The notes beneath the pieces were generated by a model that saw nothing but the letters and a program-made list of their open reading frames with translations, ran no database searches and had not been told where the DNA came from. Below, piece after piece: positions 1 to 12,870 of a stretch of DNA of 64,000 bases (position 1 is the first letter of the stretch; every line of letters begins with the position of its first letter). The DNA lies in NCBI GenBank assembly GCA_905234985.1, contig CAJOJQ010000018.1, positions 1-64,000 of the forward strand. Direction: 5' to 3'. Made by a program: the position numbers and the translations under genes. The stretch is from an uncultured Christensenellaceae bacterium. GTDB taxonomy: Bacteria; Bacillota; Clostridia; Christensenellales; Aristaeellaceae.

Positions 1-84
1 TATTCTCAACTTTTCGCCGCTTTGAGCACCTTGGCCGCGCTTACGCACGGAAAATTGGCCGACGCAACCTAATATCGGAGGTTA

Positions 85-3526
<3,442 letters not shown>

Positions 3527-3568
3527 GCAACCGTATCTGTTCACTCTCGCCGATAAGAACACTACAAA
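3527..3568. other. Short spacer after lacZ
   Basis: 42 bp between the lacZ stop and the first heptamer hairpin. No gene or terminator is visible. The rest of the 203-bp gap to the next gene is taken up by the repeat. Confidence 0.5.
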
Positions 3569-3690
3569 AAGAGTTGAGAGTTGAGAGTGGAGAGTTGAGA
3601 TTTATATAGTCGGTCAAACTGAGTACTCCATCTGTTTTAAAACAAAATCCATCTCAACTCTCAACTCTTAACTCTCAACTCTCACTCTGA
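3569..3690. repeat. Heptamer-arm hairpin element A (AGAGTTG class)
   Basis: The left arm (3569-3601) is four tandem units of AGAGTTG (one reads AGAGTGG) ending in GAGAT. The right arm (3651-3690) is the reverse complement, units of CTCAACT starting ATCTC, with one unit diverged. The loop is about 49 nt, AT-rich and without an ORF. The same design recurs at 8291, 40029 and 57923. The AAAACAAAATC run just before the right arm is shared with the 8291 copy. Confidence 0.9.
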
Positions 3691-3729
3691 TTTAAAGTGT
3701 TCTTTATGAAAACAACTGACAAATACAAT

Positions 3730-4245
3730 CTACTTTCTTTGGCGTTCCGGCAGCGTATCCACCGGTTCGCCGTCTCCCGCCGGACGCAGGGTATAGGCCC
3801 GCTCCGGCGGGCTTTCTTTTTCTCTGGTTTTTTCCGGTTCAGCGGTTGGAATGCTTTCAATAGGATGTTCTTCCCGTGCTTCCGTCTTTGCTTCCGATAT
3901 ATCTGTTTCTGGAGTGGGTTCGGGTTGAATTCTATTTCTTTGGCTTTGTTTTTCCAGCCATGCACAGGCCTCAAGGAAAGCGTCGTCTCCCCCATCCCAC
4001 AGCAGCACCCTGTTTCCCTCGGCGATCAGCAAGCCGCCCTCTTTGGGCGCTGTCCAATGGACGTTACCTCCGCTGTCCGCCGTTTCCGTTCCCCATAACC
4101 TGTATTCACCGTCCACCATTGTATACAAAGAACAGGCCGTGCCGGGCCGCAGATTCCGGGCACTCACATCCCGCTGTCCGCCGCTTTCCCTTACGTACCC
4201 CGCCGCGCCGCCCCGGCCCTTCAATAACGCGTAACCGAACGCCAT
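3730..4245 (-). CDS. Hypothetical protein with charged C-terminal tail
   Basis: 171 residues that I do not recognise. Residues 1-95 look like a small beta-rich domain (pattern NLRPGTACSLY, then LWGTETADSGGNVHW). Residues 105-171 are a low-complexity tail rich in Glu, Pro, Thr, Lys and Arg that is probably disordered. There is no signal peptide or membrane segment. The ATG at 4245 has AGAGGTG at good spacing. It is convergent with lacZ and divergent from surE. The folded head and polar tail suggest a scaffold or surface-associated protein, but this is only a guess. Confidence 0.6.
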   Translation of the reverse strand: MAFGYALLKGRGGAAGYVRESGGQRDVSARNLRPGTACSLYTMVDGEYRLWGTETADSGGNVHWTAPKEGGLLIAEGNRVLLWDGGDDAFLEACAWLEKQSQRNRIQPEPTPETDISEAKTEAREEHPIESIPTAEPEKTREKESPPERAYTLRPAGDGEPVDTLPERQRK

Positions 4246-4294
4246 GAAATCACCTCTTTCTTTTCAGAATATGGCATCGAAAGCGCATTCATGC

Positions 4295-4323
4295 TTGCGC
4301 CGGGCGGGTTTTTCCCGTATAAT
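4295..4323 (+). promoter_or_regulatory. Sigma-A promoter of surE
   Basis: TTGCGC (4295-4300), a 17-bp spacer, and a perfect TATAAT (4318-4323), 35 bp upstream of the surE start. Confidence 0.75.
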
Positions 4324-4358
4324 GGTTACGCGAGTACGCACCAAAGGAGGCTTTTTGC

Positions 4359-5132
4359 TTGCACATTCTGATTACCAATGACGACGGCATTTATTCCGTG
4401 GGCCTGAAAGCGCTGGCGGAAGCAGCGATTGCCCGGGGCCACAAGGTCACCATCAGCGCCCCCAGCAGCCAATGCAGCGCCAACAGCCAGCATATCACCC
4501 TGACAGCGCCCCTATTGGCCCATGAAATCAAATGGCCGGGGGCCGAGGCCATTGCCGTTGACGGCACGCCCACGGACTGCGCCCGCATCGCCCCCTTTAT
4601 GGTGGATACGCCCTTTGATTACTGCCTGTCCGGCATCAATAACGGCGAAAACGCGGGCAGCGCCGTGTATTACAGCGGCACGGTGGCCGCCGCCCGGGAG
4701 GCCGCCATGTGCTATATCCCCGCCATGGCCGTTTCCATCATGCCGGGGGCCAATGACGAAATGCGGAAAAACTTAGCGAATATCGCCGTGCGGCTGGCCG
4801 AGCATTTCCAGCACATCCAGCTGCCCCGCTTCACCATCATCAACCTGAACGCCCCCGCCGTCCCGCCTGAGGAACTGAAGCCCATGAAGGTCTGCCCCCT
4901 GTCCCAGACCTATTATCTGGATGGGTACGAAAAGAGGGTCAGTCCCCTGGGCCAGACCTATTTCTGGCTCAAGGCCAACGATACCTCCGGCGTGCCCATG
5001 GAGGAACCCGAACCGGGCAGCGATTATTACTATCTGCGTTCCGGCCACGTCACCTGCACCTTCCTGGGCAACTTCATCGACTACAACGACGGTTTTCGCC
5101 AAAGCATGCAGGATTTTCTAAAGGATATGTGA
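4359..5132 (+). CDS. surE: 5'/3'-nucleotidase SurE
   Basis: A 257-residue survival protein E phosphatase that dephosphorylates nucleoside 5'- and 3'-monophosphates with a divalent metal. The N-terminal ITNDDG motif carries the two metal-binding Asp. SGINNGENAG and YSGTVAAAREA are the family active-site blocks. The length is normal. The start is TTG, chosen because AAAGGAGG (4343-4350) sits 8 nt upstream and the NDDG motif needs to be near the N-terminus. It is first in a likely operon with the RpiR regulator (7-bp gap) and the FAD protein. Confidence 0.95.
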   Translation: MHILITNDDGIYSVGLKALAEAAIARGHKVTISAPSSQCSANSQHITLTAPLLAHEIKWPGAEAIAVDGTPTDCARIAPFMVDTPFDYCLSGINNGENAGSAVYYSGTVAAAREAAMCYIPAMAVSIMPGANDEMRKNLANIAVRLAEHFQHIQLPRFTIINLNAPAVPPEELKPMKVCPLSQTYYLDGYEKRVSPLGQTYFWLKANDTSGVPMEEPEPGSDYYYLRSGHVTCTFLGNFIDYNDGFRQSMQDFLKDM

Positions 5133-5139
5133 GGCTTTC

Positions 5140-6006
5140 ATGGATGACCAGCAAAACCTGGTAGAGCGGCTGAACCTCAGCGGCAAGCGCCTGAGCAAAA
5201 GCCACCGCCGCATCGCCGAATACATCGTGGCCCATTACGACAAGGCCGTGTTTATGACCGCCAACCTGCTGGGCGAACAGGTGGGGGTCAGCGAAAGTAC
5301 GGTGGTGCGCTTTGCCATGGCCCTGGGCTACGAGGGTTATCCCCAAATGCAGCACGCCATGCAGGAATTGGCGCGGCATCGGCTCACCGCCGCCCAGCGG
5401 TTCGATATGAGCGCCGATCTTGCGGAGGAAGACGTGCTGCCCACCGTGATCCGGGCGGACATGCAGAACATCCGCCGCACGGTGGAGCAACTGGACGGCG
5501 GGGAATTTGCCGAAGTGGTGCGCCGCCTTGTGTCCGCCGATACCATTTACGTGCTGGGCCTGCGCTCCGCCGCGCCCCTGGCCCAGTTTTTCAGCTACTA
5601 CCTCCGCTTTATTTTCGACGACGTGCGGGAGGTGGCGGCAGGGACCACCGACGTGTTCCAGTCCATCGCCCGCATCCGCAAAACCGACGTGCTGGTGGGC
5701 ATTTCCTTTCCCCGCTATTCCACCCGCACCCTGGAGGCCATGCGCTTCGCCCACGAAAGCGGGGCCCAGGTGATCGGCCTGACCGACGGCGCCATGAGTC
5801 CCCTGCACAAAGAGGCGGATATCTGCCTTTCCGCCCGCACGGACATGACCTCCTTCGTGGATTCCCTGGTGGCCCCCCTGTCGGTCATCAACGCGCTACT
5901 GGTGGCCCTGGCCCTCAAAAAGCGGGAGGACCTGAACGCGCATCTTGAAAAATTGGAAGGAATTTGGGACGCTTACAGTGTATACATCAACAAGGAAAAC
6001 CAGTGA
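5140..6006 (+). CDS. RpiR/MurR-family transcriptional regulator with SIS domain
   Basis: 288 residues. Residues 1-75 are the RpiR-type helix-turn-helix (LGEQVGVSESTVVRFAMALGY). Residues about 125-255 are a SIS sugar-phosphate-sensing domain (IYVLGLRSAAPLAQFF; DVLVGISFPRYS). Members repress or activate sugar or amino-sugar catabolism in response to a phosphosugar. Here it lies between surE and an FAD oxidoreductase, with no sugar genes adjoining, so the ligand cannot be inferred. It starts 7 bp after surE, and its 3' end overlaps the next gene. Confidence 0.9.
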   Translation: MDDQQNLVERLNLSGKRLSKSHRRIAEYIVAHYDKAVFMTANLLGEQVGVSESTVVRFAMALGYEGYPQMQHAMQELARHRLTAAQRFDMSADLAEEDVLPTVIRADMQNIRRTVEQLDGGEFAEVVRRLVSADTIYVLGLRSAAPLAQFFSYYLRFIFDDVREVAAGTTDVFQSIARIRKTDVLVGISFPRYSTRTLEAMRFAHESGAQVIGLTDGAMSPLHKEADICLSARTDMTSFVDSLVAPLSVINALLVALALKKREDLNAHLEKLEGIWDAYSVYINKENQ

Positions 6007-7246
6007 TATCCTGGTGATCGGCGGCGGCGCGGCGGGCATGACGGCCGCTTTATTTGCCGCAAGAGCGGGCGCGCGCGTGACGCTGCTGGAAAAAAATGAA
6101 AAGCTCGGCAAAAAGGTGTATATCACCGGCAAGGGCCGCTGCAACGTGACCAACGTATGCGAGGATATCCAGGATTTTCTGCGGGAGGTGCCCCGCAATC
6201 CCCGCTTTCTGTACAGCGCCCTGCGCTTGTTTTCCCCTTCGGACATGCTGAGCCTGCTGAACGAACTGGGCTGCGAAACTAAGGTGGAACGGGGACGGCG
6301 TGCTTTTCCCGTGTCCGATCACGCCAGCGACGTGACCAAAGCCCTGGAAAAGGGCCTGCGCCAAGTGGGGGTCAACATTCAATTTCACACGGAGGTCAAG
6401 CGGATATTGGCAGATGAAACGAGCGTTCGTGGCGTGGAGCTGGCCAACGGGCAAACCCTTTCCGCCTCCAAGGTGATCGTGTGTACCGGCGGGGTCAGCT
6501 ATCCGTCCACCGGCTCCACCGGCGACGGCTTCCGCTGGGCCGAAGAAACGGGGCACAAGGTCTCCCCCGCTCGCCCCTCGCTGGTGGGGCTTTGCACCAA
6601 GGAGCGCTGGCCCATGGACTTGCAGGGGCTGACGCTAAAAAACATTTGCCTAACTGGGTATAGCTGTGGTAAAATAATTTATTCAGAGCAGGGTGAATTG
6701 CTGTTCACCCATTTCGGTGTGTCCGGGCCGCTGGTGATCGAATGCTCCTGTCACCTGCCGGACAGCGGACAGTGCGAATTGCTGCTGAATTTAAAGCCAG
6801 GATTGACCAAAGAGCAATTGGATCAGCGATTGACAAGGGAACTTTCCGCCGCCGGGAAAAAGCAGCTTGCCACCGTGATGCAGTCCCTTCTGCCCCAGCG
6901 CTTTGCTGACCTTTTCCCCGCGCTTTGCGGCGTGGACGGCAAAACGCCTTGCAGCCAGGTGACGGGCAAAATGCGTTCTGAAATCGCCGAAAAGCTGCAA
7001 GCCCTGCCCCTCACCGTCACCGGTACGCGGCCCATCGCCGAGGCCATCGTAACGAGAGGCGGAGTGGACGTAAAGGCCCTTTCCCCGAACACCATGGAAA
7101 GCAAAAGTATCCCCGGCCTGTACTTCGCCGGGGAGGTGATCGACGTGGACGCCCACACCGGCGGCTACAACCTGCAAATCGCCTGGAGTACCGGGGCACT
7201 GGCGGGCAAAAGCGCCGCGGAAGCGGTATTGGAGGAAATGTCATGA
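5978..7246 (+). CDS. NAD(P)/FAD-dependent oxidoreductase, HI0933/BaiN family
   Basis: A flavoprotein of about 422 residues. The N-terminal dinucleotide-binding motif ILVIGGGAAGMTAAL and a second FAD motif near the C-terminus (GLYFAGEVIDVDAHTGGYN) are typical of the HI0933-like family, sometimes annotated as aminoacetone oxidase or BaiN. The physiological substrate is unknown for most members. I place the start at GTG 5978, which leaves 9 residues before the beta-strand. A TTG at 5945 is an alternative. Either way it overlaps the end of the RpiR gene, so the two are probably translationally coupled. Confidence 0.88.
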   Translation: MYTSTRKTSDILVIGGGAAGMTAALFAARAGARVTLLEKNEKLGKKVYITGKGRCNVTNVCEDIQDFLREVPRNPRFLYSALRLFSPSDMLSLLNELGCETKVERGRRAFPVSDHASDVTKALEKGLRQVGVNIQFHTEVKRILADETSVRGVELANGQTLSASKVIVCTGGVSYPSTGSTGDGFRWAEETGHKVSPARPSLVGLCTKERWPMDLQGLTLKNICLTGYSCGKIIYSEQGELLFTHFGVSGPLVIECSCHLPDSGQCELLLNLKPGLTKEQLDQRLTRELSAAGKKQLATVMQSLLPQRFADLFPALCGVDGKTPCSQVTGKMRSEIAEKLQALPLTVTGTRPIAEAIVTRGGVDVKALSPNTMESKSIPGLYFAGEVIDVDAHTGGYNLQIAWSTGALAGKSAAEAVLEEMS

Positions 7247-7329
7247 CCGAAACGGGGATCGGATATTGATGCTGAAACAGCATTTGAAAAGTACAAAATC
7301 AAGTAGCATGAACCGGAGGGTTTTCCCGT

Positions 7330-8292
7330 ATGCAGTACATTGTCCTGGACCTGGAATGGAACCAGCCTATCTCCTATCATTCCCCCGCCTACAAAAGCGT
7401 GGGCGGCAAGCTGTTGTTTGAAATGATCCAGATCGGCGCGGTGAAGGTGAACGAGCAGTTACAGGTGGTGGATTCTTTTTCCCAATTGATTCAACCCCAG
7501 CATTACATCCGCCTGCATCCCCGCATTTCCCGCATCACCCACATCACTCAGGACGATCTGGCCGACGCGCCCCAGTTCAACGAGGCGGTGGCCGCCTTCG
7601 CGGCATGGTGCGGCGAGGATTACGCCCTGCTCACCTGGGGCTGCGACGATATTTCCGTGCTGAACCAGAACATGACCTTCTTTCAGTGCGAAACGCGGCT
7701 TTCCAAAATCTACGACGCGCAGAAGCTGTTTTCCGATGTGACGGGCACGCCCAAGGAACGCAAGGGCCTGAAGGCCGCCATGGAAATGATGGAGATCGTG
7801 CCGGATGAAGAAAACATGCCCTTCCACAACGCGGTGAACGACGCTTACTATACCGCCCTGGTGTTCGCCAAGATGCCGGAACCTGAAAAGGTGCTGGAAT
7901 ATCCCCTGACCGCAAGGAAATTGCAGCACTTGGAGCGCACCAAGAAGGAAAGCACCGCCATTCTTCGCATCCGCTCCTCCAAGGACGCTTTGAAGAGTAC
8001 CGCCGCCATGAAGCCCCCCTGCCCCGTCTGCGGCAAGCGCATGGAGGTGCCGGAGGGCTACGTGCGTCAGCGCGGGGACCAGTTTATGGCCCTGGCGGAC
8101 TGTCCCCAGCACGGGCTTGCCTTCGTCAAAATCGCTTTGGGAAAAAATGAGGAAGGAAAGCGGATCATGACCCGCTCTTCTTCCCTGTCCGACGAGCAAA
8201 GCCCCGCCTACGTACACACCAAGCATCTGCAATGGGCGCAGAAAATAGCCATGCAGCAAGGAGAGAGCGGAGAGCTAAAAGCCGGGAATTAA
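7330..8292 (+). CDS. DEDDh 3'-5' exonuclease with C-terminal zinc ribbon
   Basis: 320 residues. The exonuclease fold of DnaQ/RNase T type spans about 1-185. Motif I is DLEWNQ (Asp7, Glu9) and motif III is HNAVNDAYYT (His166, Asp171). It resembles the KapD/ERI1-like group that trims RNA or DNA 3' ends. Residues 231-261 hold CPVCG and a later CPQH, a likely zinc knuckle, which is an uncommon addition. The ATG follows GGAGGG by 8 nt. The TAA stop overlaps the first base of heptamer element B. Confidence 0.85.
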   Translation: MQYIVLDLEWNQPISYHSPAYKSVGGKLLFEMIQIGAVKVNEQLQVVDSFSQLIQPQHYIRLHPRISRITHITQDDLADAPQFNEAVAAFAAWCGEDYALLTWGCDDISVLNQNMTFFQCETRLSKIYDAQKLFSDVTGTPKERKGLKAAMEMMEIVPDEENMPFHNAVNDAYYTALVFAKMPEPEKVLEYPLTARKLQHLERTKKESTAILRIRSSKDALKSTAAMKPPCPVCGKRMEVPEGYVRQRGDQFMALADCPQHGLAFVKIALGKNEEGKRIMTRSSSLSDEQSPAYVHTKHLQWAQKIAMQQGESGELKAGN

Positions 8293-8401
8293 GAGTTGAG
8301 AGTTGAGATATAGATGGTTCATGCATTTTGTTCACTGAATTTACAGAACGACAGTGTAAAACAAAATCAATCTCAACTCTCAACTCTCCGCTCTCAACTC
8401 T
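8291..8401. repeat. Heptamer-arm hairpin element B (AGAGTTG class)
   Basis: The left arm (8291-8309) has two AGAGTTG units and GAGAT. The loop is about 60 nt. The right arm (8370-8401) begins ATCTC and has CTCAACT, CTCAACT, CTCCGCT and CTCAACT. The upstream stop codon TAA (8290-8292) runs into the first unit. The arms are unequal: two units against four. Confidence 0.9.
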
Positions 8402-8454
8402 GAAAAAATCCCTTTCCGGCTCAAATAAACAATTGCCAAAAAGGAGTGCCGTTC

Positions 8455-10116
8455 ATGGAAATCACCATGTTGGGAAAAACCCAGGCCTTTGACGCTCCCC
8501 TGCCCGTGGGCGATATCATCGAGGCCATGGCCCCGGAATACGTCGGCAAAGCCTTGGGCTGCTTTTGCGGCGGTCAGGCGCTGGAGCTGACGCAGACGGT
8601 GGAAAAAAGCTGCGCGCTCCATCCCATCACCTTCCAGAACGAGGAAGGGCGGCGCATGTACGAGCGCTCCCTCCGCTTCGTGCTGCTGCTGGCCATGCAC
8701 CGCGTGCTGCCGGAATCCGACGTGCGCATCGAGCATTCCATCGGCTACGGGGTGTATATGCGCCTGCTGGACCGGGACGCCGATCAAACGACCGTGGATC
8801 GGCTTCAGGGGGAAATGGAAAAGATCGTGGAAGAAGACCTGCCCTTTACCCGGGAAGTTTGGACCCGGGACAGGGCCATTTCCTATTTTCAGAAAATGGA
8901 GCGCCCGGATAAAACGCGGCTGCTGGCCTACCGGCCCTATGATTATTTCCCCATGTATCTGTGCGGCGGCATCGCGGAATACTTTTACGGCGCCATGCTG
9001 CCCTCCACCGGCTGGGTTTCTGACTTTAAGCTCAGGCTGCACGGCACGGGCATGGTGCTGCAAATGCCCTCTCCAGCCGATCCTGATCACCCCGCGCCCT
9101 TTGTGTCCCGACCCAAGATTTTAAGCACCTTCGCCCAGTCCAACCGCTGGTGCGATATTTTGAACGTGCTGAACGCCGCCGACCTGAACGATATGATCAT
9201 CTGCGGGGAGCTGCCCCAGTTCATCCGCGTGAACGAGGCGCTGCACGATCAGTCCATTGGCGAAATCGCCCAGGGCATTTTCCAAAGGAAAGCCAAGGCG
9301 GTGTTTGTGGCGGGTCCCTCCTCCAGCGGAAAAACTACCTTTTCCAACCGGCTGTGCATCCATCTTCGGGTGCTGGGCTTAAAGCCCGTGCTGGTTTCTC
9401 TGGATGATTTCTATTTAGATCGGGACGCGCTGCCCCTGGAAGCCGACGGCCAGCCCGATTTGGAGGCCCTTTCCGCCCTGGACGTGGACCTGCTTCGTAA
9501 GTGTGTGGCGGGGCTTTTGCGGGGAGAAAAGGTGTTGATGCCGCGATTTGATTTCCACCAAAGCAAGCGGTTTTCGGAAATGTATCCCCTGCAATTGTAC
9601 GAGGATCAGATTTTGGTCATGGAGGGCATTCACGGTCTGAATCCCACCCTGCACGAGGGCTTTGATCCGAAGCTGATCAGCAAGGTGTATATCAGCGAGC
9701 TGACCTGCCTGAACCTGGACCATCACAACCGCATCCGCACCACCGACGCCAGGCTCCTGCGCCGCATCGTGCGGGATCACCAATTCCGTTCCACCCCGCC
9801 GGAGGAAACGCTGAACATGTGGAACAGCGTGCGCCGGGGCGAGGAAAAATGGATTTTCCCCTACCAGGAGCAGGCGGATTTCGTGTTCAATTCCGCCCTG
9901 CATTACGAGCTGCCTGTCCTCAAGCGCTACGCTTACGAGTTGCTCAAGGCCATCCCGCCGGAAAACCCGGTGTATTTAAGCTCCCGGCGGCTGCTGAAAA
10001 TCCTCCATTATATTCTGCCCGCGCCGGACGAAGCCATGCCGGATATTCCGCCGCTGTCTCTGCTCCGGGAATTCATCGGCGGGTGTACATTGTATGATTA
10101 TTCAATTGGAAAATAG
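8455..10116 (+). CDS. Uridine kinase-like nucleoside kinase with N-terminal TGS/ThrRS-type domains
   Basis: 553 residues. Residues 1-60 form a TGS domain. Residues about 60-250 resemble the second additional domain of threonyl-tRNA synthetase (EHSIGYGVYMRLL). Residues 280-480 are a phosphoribulokinase/uridine kinase domain with the P-loop GPSSSGKTT (287-295) and LDDFYLDRD. Fusions of this kind are known in Clostridia and other anaerobes. The kinase probably phosphorylates a nucleoside, and the role of the ThrRS-like part is unknown. I chose ATG 8455, with AAGGAG 8 nt upstream, rather than GTG 8446, which sits inside that Shine-Dalgarno sequence. Confidence 0.88.
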   Translation: MEITMLGKTQAFDAPLPVGDIIEAMAPEYVGKALGCFCGGQALELTQTVEKSCALHPITFQNEEGRRMYERSLRFVLLLAMHRVLPESDVRIEHSIGYGVYMRLLDRDADQTTVDRLQGEMEKIVEEDLPFTREVWTRDRAISYFQKMERPDKTRLLAYRPYDYFPMYLCGGIAEYFYGAMLPSTGWVSDFKLRLHGTGMVLQMPSPADPDHPAPFVSRPKILSTFAQSNRWCDILNVLNAADLNDMIICGELPQFIRVNEALHDQSIGEIAQGIFQRKAKAVFVAGPSSSGKTTFSNRLCIHLRVLGLKPVLVSLDDFYLDRDALPLEADGQPDLEALSALDVDLLRKCVAGLLRGEKVLMPRFDFHQSKRFSEMYPLQLYEDQILVMEGIHGLNPTLHEGFDPKLISKVYISELTCLNLDHHNRIRTTDARLLRRIVRDHQFRSTPPEETLNMWNSVRRGEEKWIFPYQEQADFVFNSALHYELPVLKRYAYELLKAIPPENPVYLSSRRLLKILHYILPAPDEAMPDIPPLSLLREFIGGCTLYDYSIGK

Positions 10117-10189
10117 GCCGCTTATCATCGAATATTTTCGCTTGTAACATGTAACCGCGCGCCCTGACCGCCGGAAGGAGCGAGGAAAA

Positions 10190-12694
10190 ATGACGAAGAA
10201 AAACGCGAATGCATGGAGGAAACCAATCCGCGCACTGTTGCTTGCGCTGCTGCTGTCTGCGCTTCTGGGAGCGCCGGCGTCAGCGGCGGCGGCTCATCCC
10301 GTCGATCCCCCGACGATTTCCCTCAAGGGCGGGCGCTATTGGGGCGCTCAAACGGTGGTGATCACCTGCCGTCCGGGCTGGTACGTCAGCTACACCACCG
10401 ACGGATCGGCGCCGATCCGGATGTGGCTCAGCAACGACGGTTATGTTCAGCCGGCCAATCCCACCGGCTCCAGCTCCGTCACCCTCGACATATCGCAAAG
10501 CTGCGTGCTCCGGGCGGCGGCGTATCGGCCGAAAACGGATAACGTTTGTGAATTCAGCGAAGAAGCAGCCCAGTCATATGTCATTTATGAAGACGCTTAT
10601 GCGCCCACCTTCTCTCCGGAGGGGGGCAACGTTAATGATCTGATTGCGCATATAACGATTTCCTGCGCGGAGGGCTGGCAGATCGCCTACGCGATAGAAG
10701 ACGGCAGCCAGGCGGGCACCGCCGAGCTGATCACATACGAATACGGCATGTACAGGCCGGCGGTGAGTTCCATCTACTACCCCATTTTTCATGCCGGCAG
10801 CTCCGTCACCTTGGCGCTGCCCACAGACCCGGCCAGGAGCGTCAAGGCCATCGCATACCAGCAGACAGCCGACGGGCAATACCGCTTCAGCACGATTATG
10901 AAGCGGATGTATCGCTTTGTAGTTCCGCAAGAGACGGCTTCTCAAAACCCACCGGTAGCATTCGTGGACAGCGATGACTTTGTGCTTGAAGAAGGTTACA
11001 CACAGGCGATCGGCGTGAGGCTTTTCATTATGAATCCCAACCCAGAACAGATTGTGATCCAAGGCGCTGAGATAGCGCATGGGGATACCGATCGTTTTTA
11101 TCTGGACAAGACGCCGGGCAAAATCATACTGAACGGGCCCGATAAAGTTGATGGGTATTGTACCATCTATCCCTATTTGGGACTCACGGCAGGAGAACAC
11201 AAGGGGACACTGGATCTATATTATGGTAACGACGTGGTTATGCCTATAGATTTTGTTCTCAATGTCACGGCGGCGAAGCCGATACTCAGCCTCGCGCCCG
11301 GAACCTACGTTGGGCCGCAGCAGGTTTCGCTCTTCACCACGACCCAGAACGAGAGTATCAAATACACCACGGACGGACGCGACCCAACCATTTACGGCAT
11401 GCCCTACGCCGGCCCGATCACTGTTTCCGAATCGACGACCATCAAGGCCTATGCCTATCTGAGTTCGAGCCCTTGGGATTGGAGGTATTTTTCAGTACCC
11501 GCTGAGGCGGCGTACACCATCATCCCGCCGAGCTACACGCTGGAGCTGACAGCCCCGCAATTCGACGAGGCGGCGGCAGGCTACGCCCAGCCGGAGGCGA
11601 AGCCCCTCGCCTTCGTCAGCGCCGGCAACAGCGACGCCACGATCACCTCGGTGGGCTTCCTGGAAGGCGGGGACGCCTTCATCCTGAACAAAACGGACGG
11701 CGCGACCATCGCCGCCGGCTCCACGGACGATACGACCTACACCGTTCAGCCCGCCGCCGGCCTGGAACCCGGCGCCTACAGGGCCATCGTCGCCGCGGCC
11801 TACGACGGCGGCGAGACCGCGGCCGCGGAGCTCAGCTTCACGGTCAATGAGCCGCTGTATTCGATCACCGTGTATGTGAATGAGGACGACCGCGACCTCG
11901 GCGGCGTTACGATCCTCGGCCCGGACCAGGCCCGCGCGGGCAGCCGGGTGAACTTCTCGGCGTGGCTGAATGAAGATTACTACGACGACTATCAGCTGAC
12001 GGACGTGACCGTTAAGGACGCTTCGGGGAATCCCATCGAGGTCGATTATTGGGGCGGATTCGTCATGCCCGCCAGCAGTGTCACAGTGACGCCGGTGTTC
12101 GAGCCGCTGCTGCCCATCGCCATCGAGCTGGGCGACGCGGTAGATATGATGGGCATTCAGACCGACAGCCACGGCTGGGGCGCGGACAACGCCAAAGCCG
12201 CGGCGGGCGAAACGGTGAAGATGGAACCCATGGTCTGCGACGGCGAATACGTCCTCGCCTCCGTGATCGTGACCGCGCAGGACGGAAGCAATGTTCCCTG
12301 TGCGCGCTACAGCGAATACCTCGCGGATGTGGACTTCACCGAAACGGGCTGGCGGTTCGTGATGCCGGACATGCCGGTCACGGTGCGGTTCGCGCTGGTT
12401 CCGGTTTTCGGCGAGGTGAATTTCGTTCTGCCCGACAATCTCGCGATCATCGAAGCCAAAGCCTTTCAGGGCGACGCGCTCATATACGCGGTGGACGCGA
12501 GACATTGCGCCGTGATCGGCGCGGAAGCCTTCAAAAACTGCGTAAACCTTTCTCAGATTCGCCTGTCGTATTTCTGCCAGATCGCCCCCTCCGCGTTCGA
12601 CGGCTGCGGCACGGTGTACGTGTTCGCTCCCTCCGGCGGCCAGACGGAAGCGGCCTGCGCGGCGATCGGGAACTGCGTGTTCGTCGCGGAGTAG
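10190..12694 (+). CDS. Secreted protein with chitobiase C-terminal-like and leucine-rich repeats
   Basis: 834 residues. A signal peptide (charged start, hydrophobic stretch, then APASAAA) ends near residue 31. Three CHB_HEX_C-type domains are visible around 40-110, 137-220 and 365-440, each with an 'ISLKGG...V.IT' opening and the YTTDG(S/R) core. A tail of one or two BspA-type leucine-rich repeats (AFQGDALIYAV, IGAEAFKNCVNLSQI) closes the protein. No sortase or S-layer motif is visible. Probably an extracellular binding or adhesion protein, since I see no catalytic domain. It has its own ribosome binding site (GGAAGGAG). Confidence 0.8.
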   Translation: MTKKNANAWRKPIRALLLALLLSALLGAPASAAAAHPVDPPTISLKGGRYWGAQTVVITCRPGWYVSYTTDGSAPIRMWLSNDGYVQPANPTGSSSVTLDISQSCVLRAAAYRPKTDNVCEFSEEAAQSYVIYEDAYAPTFSPEGGNVNDLIAHITISCAEGWQIAYAIEDGSQAGTAELITYEYGMYRPAVSSIYYPIFHAGSSVTLALPTDPARSVKAIAYQQTADGQYRFSTIMKRMYRFVVPQETASQNPPVAFVDSDDFVLEEGYTQAIGVRLFIMNPNPEQIVIQGAEIAHGDTDRFYLDKTPGKIILNGPDKVDGYCTIYPYLGLTAGEHKGTLDLYYGNDVVMPIDFVLNVTAAKPILSLAPGTYVGPQQVSLFTTTQNESIKYTTDGRDPTIYGMPYAGPITVSESTTIKAYAYLSSSPWDWRYFSVPAEAAYTIIPPSYTLELTAPQFDEAAAGYAQPEAKPLAFVSAGNSDATITSVGFLEGGDAFILNKTDGATIAAGSTDDTTYTVQPAAGLEPGAYRAIVAAAYDGGETAAAELSFTVNEPLYSITVYVNEDDRDLGGVTILGPDQARAGSRVNFSAWLNEDYYDDYQLTDVTVKDASGNPIEVDYWGGFVMPASSVTVTPVFEPLLPIAIELGDAVDMMGIQTDSHGWGADNAKAAAGETVKMEPMVCDGEYVLASVIVTAQDGSNVPCARYSEYLADVDFTETGWRFVMPDMPVTVRFALVPVFGEVNFVLPDNLAIIEAKAFQGDALIYAVDARHCAVIGAEAFKNCVNLSQIRLSYFCQIAPSAFDGCGTVYVFAPSGGQTEAACAAIGNCVFVAE

Positions 12695-12828
12695 TACGCC
12701 GGGCGGACGGTTCCGATGGCATGAAGGAAAGTCATATTGCGGGAAGCAACTTGCCCCCATGCTTCAGACAAGGACTGACAGATTTCATTCTTCATTCCAC
12801 AAAAGTAGAGATTTTCCAATGATATTTT

Positions 12829-12865
12829 ATCGCCTCCCTGCGCACAATAGCCGCGAGGAGGCGAT
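12829..12865 (+). promoter_or_regulatory. Hairpin that buries the ribosome binding site of the spore lipoprotein gene
   Basis: ATCGCCTCC (12829-12837) pairs perfectly with GGAGGCGAT (12857-12865). The 3' strand contains the GGAGG Shine-Dalgarno of the gene starting at 12871, so folding would block translation. Confidence 0.6.
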
Positions 12866-12870
12866 TTGCT

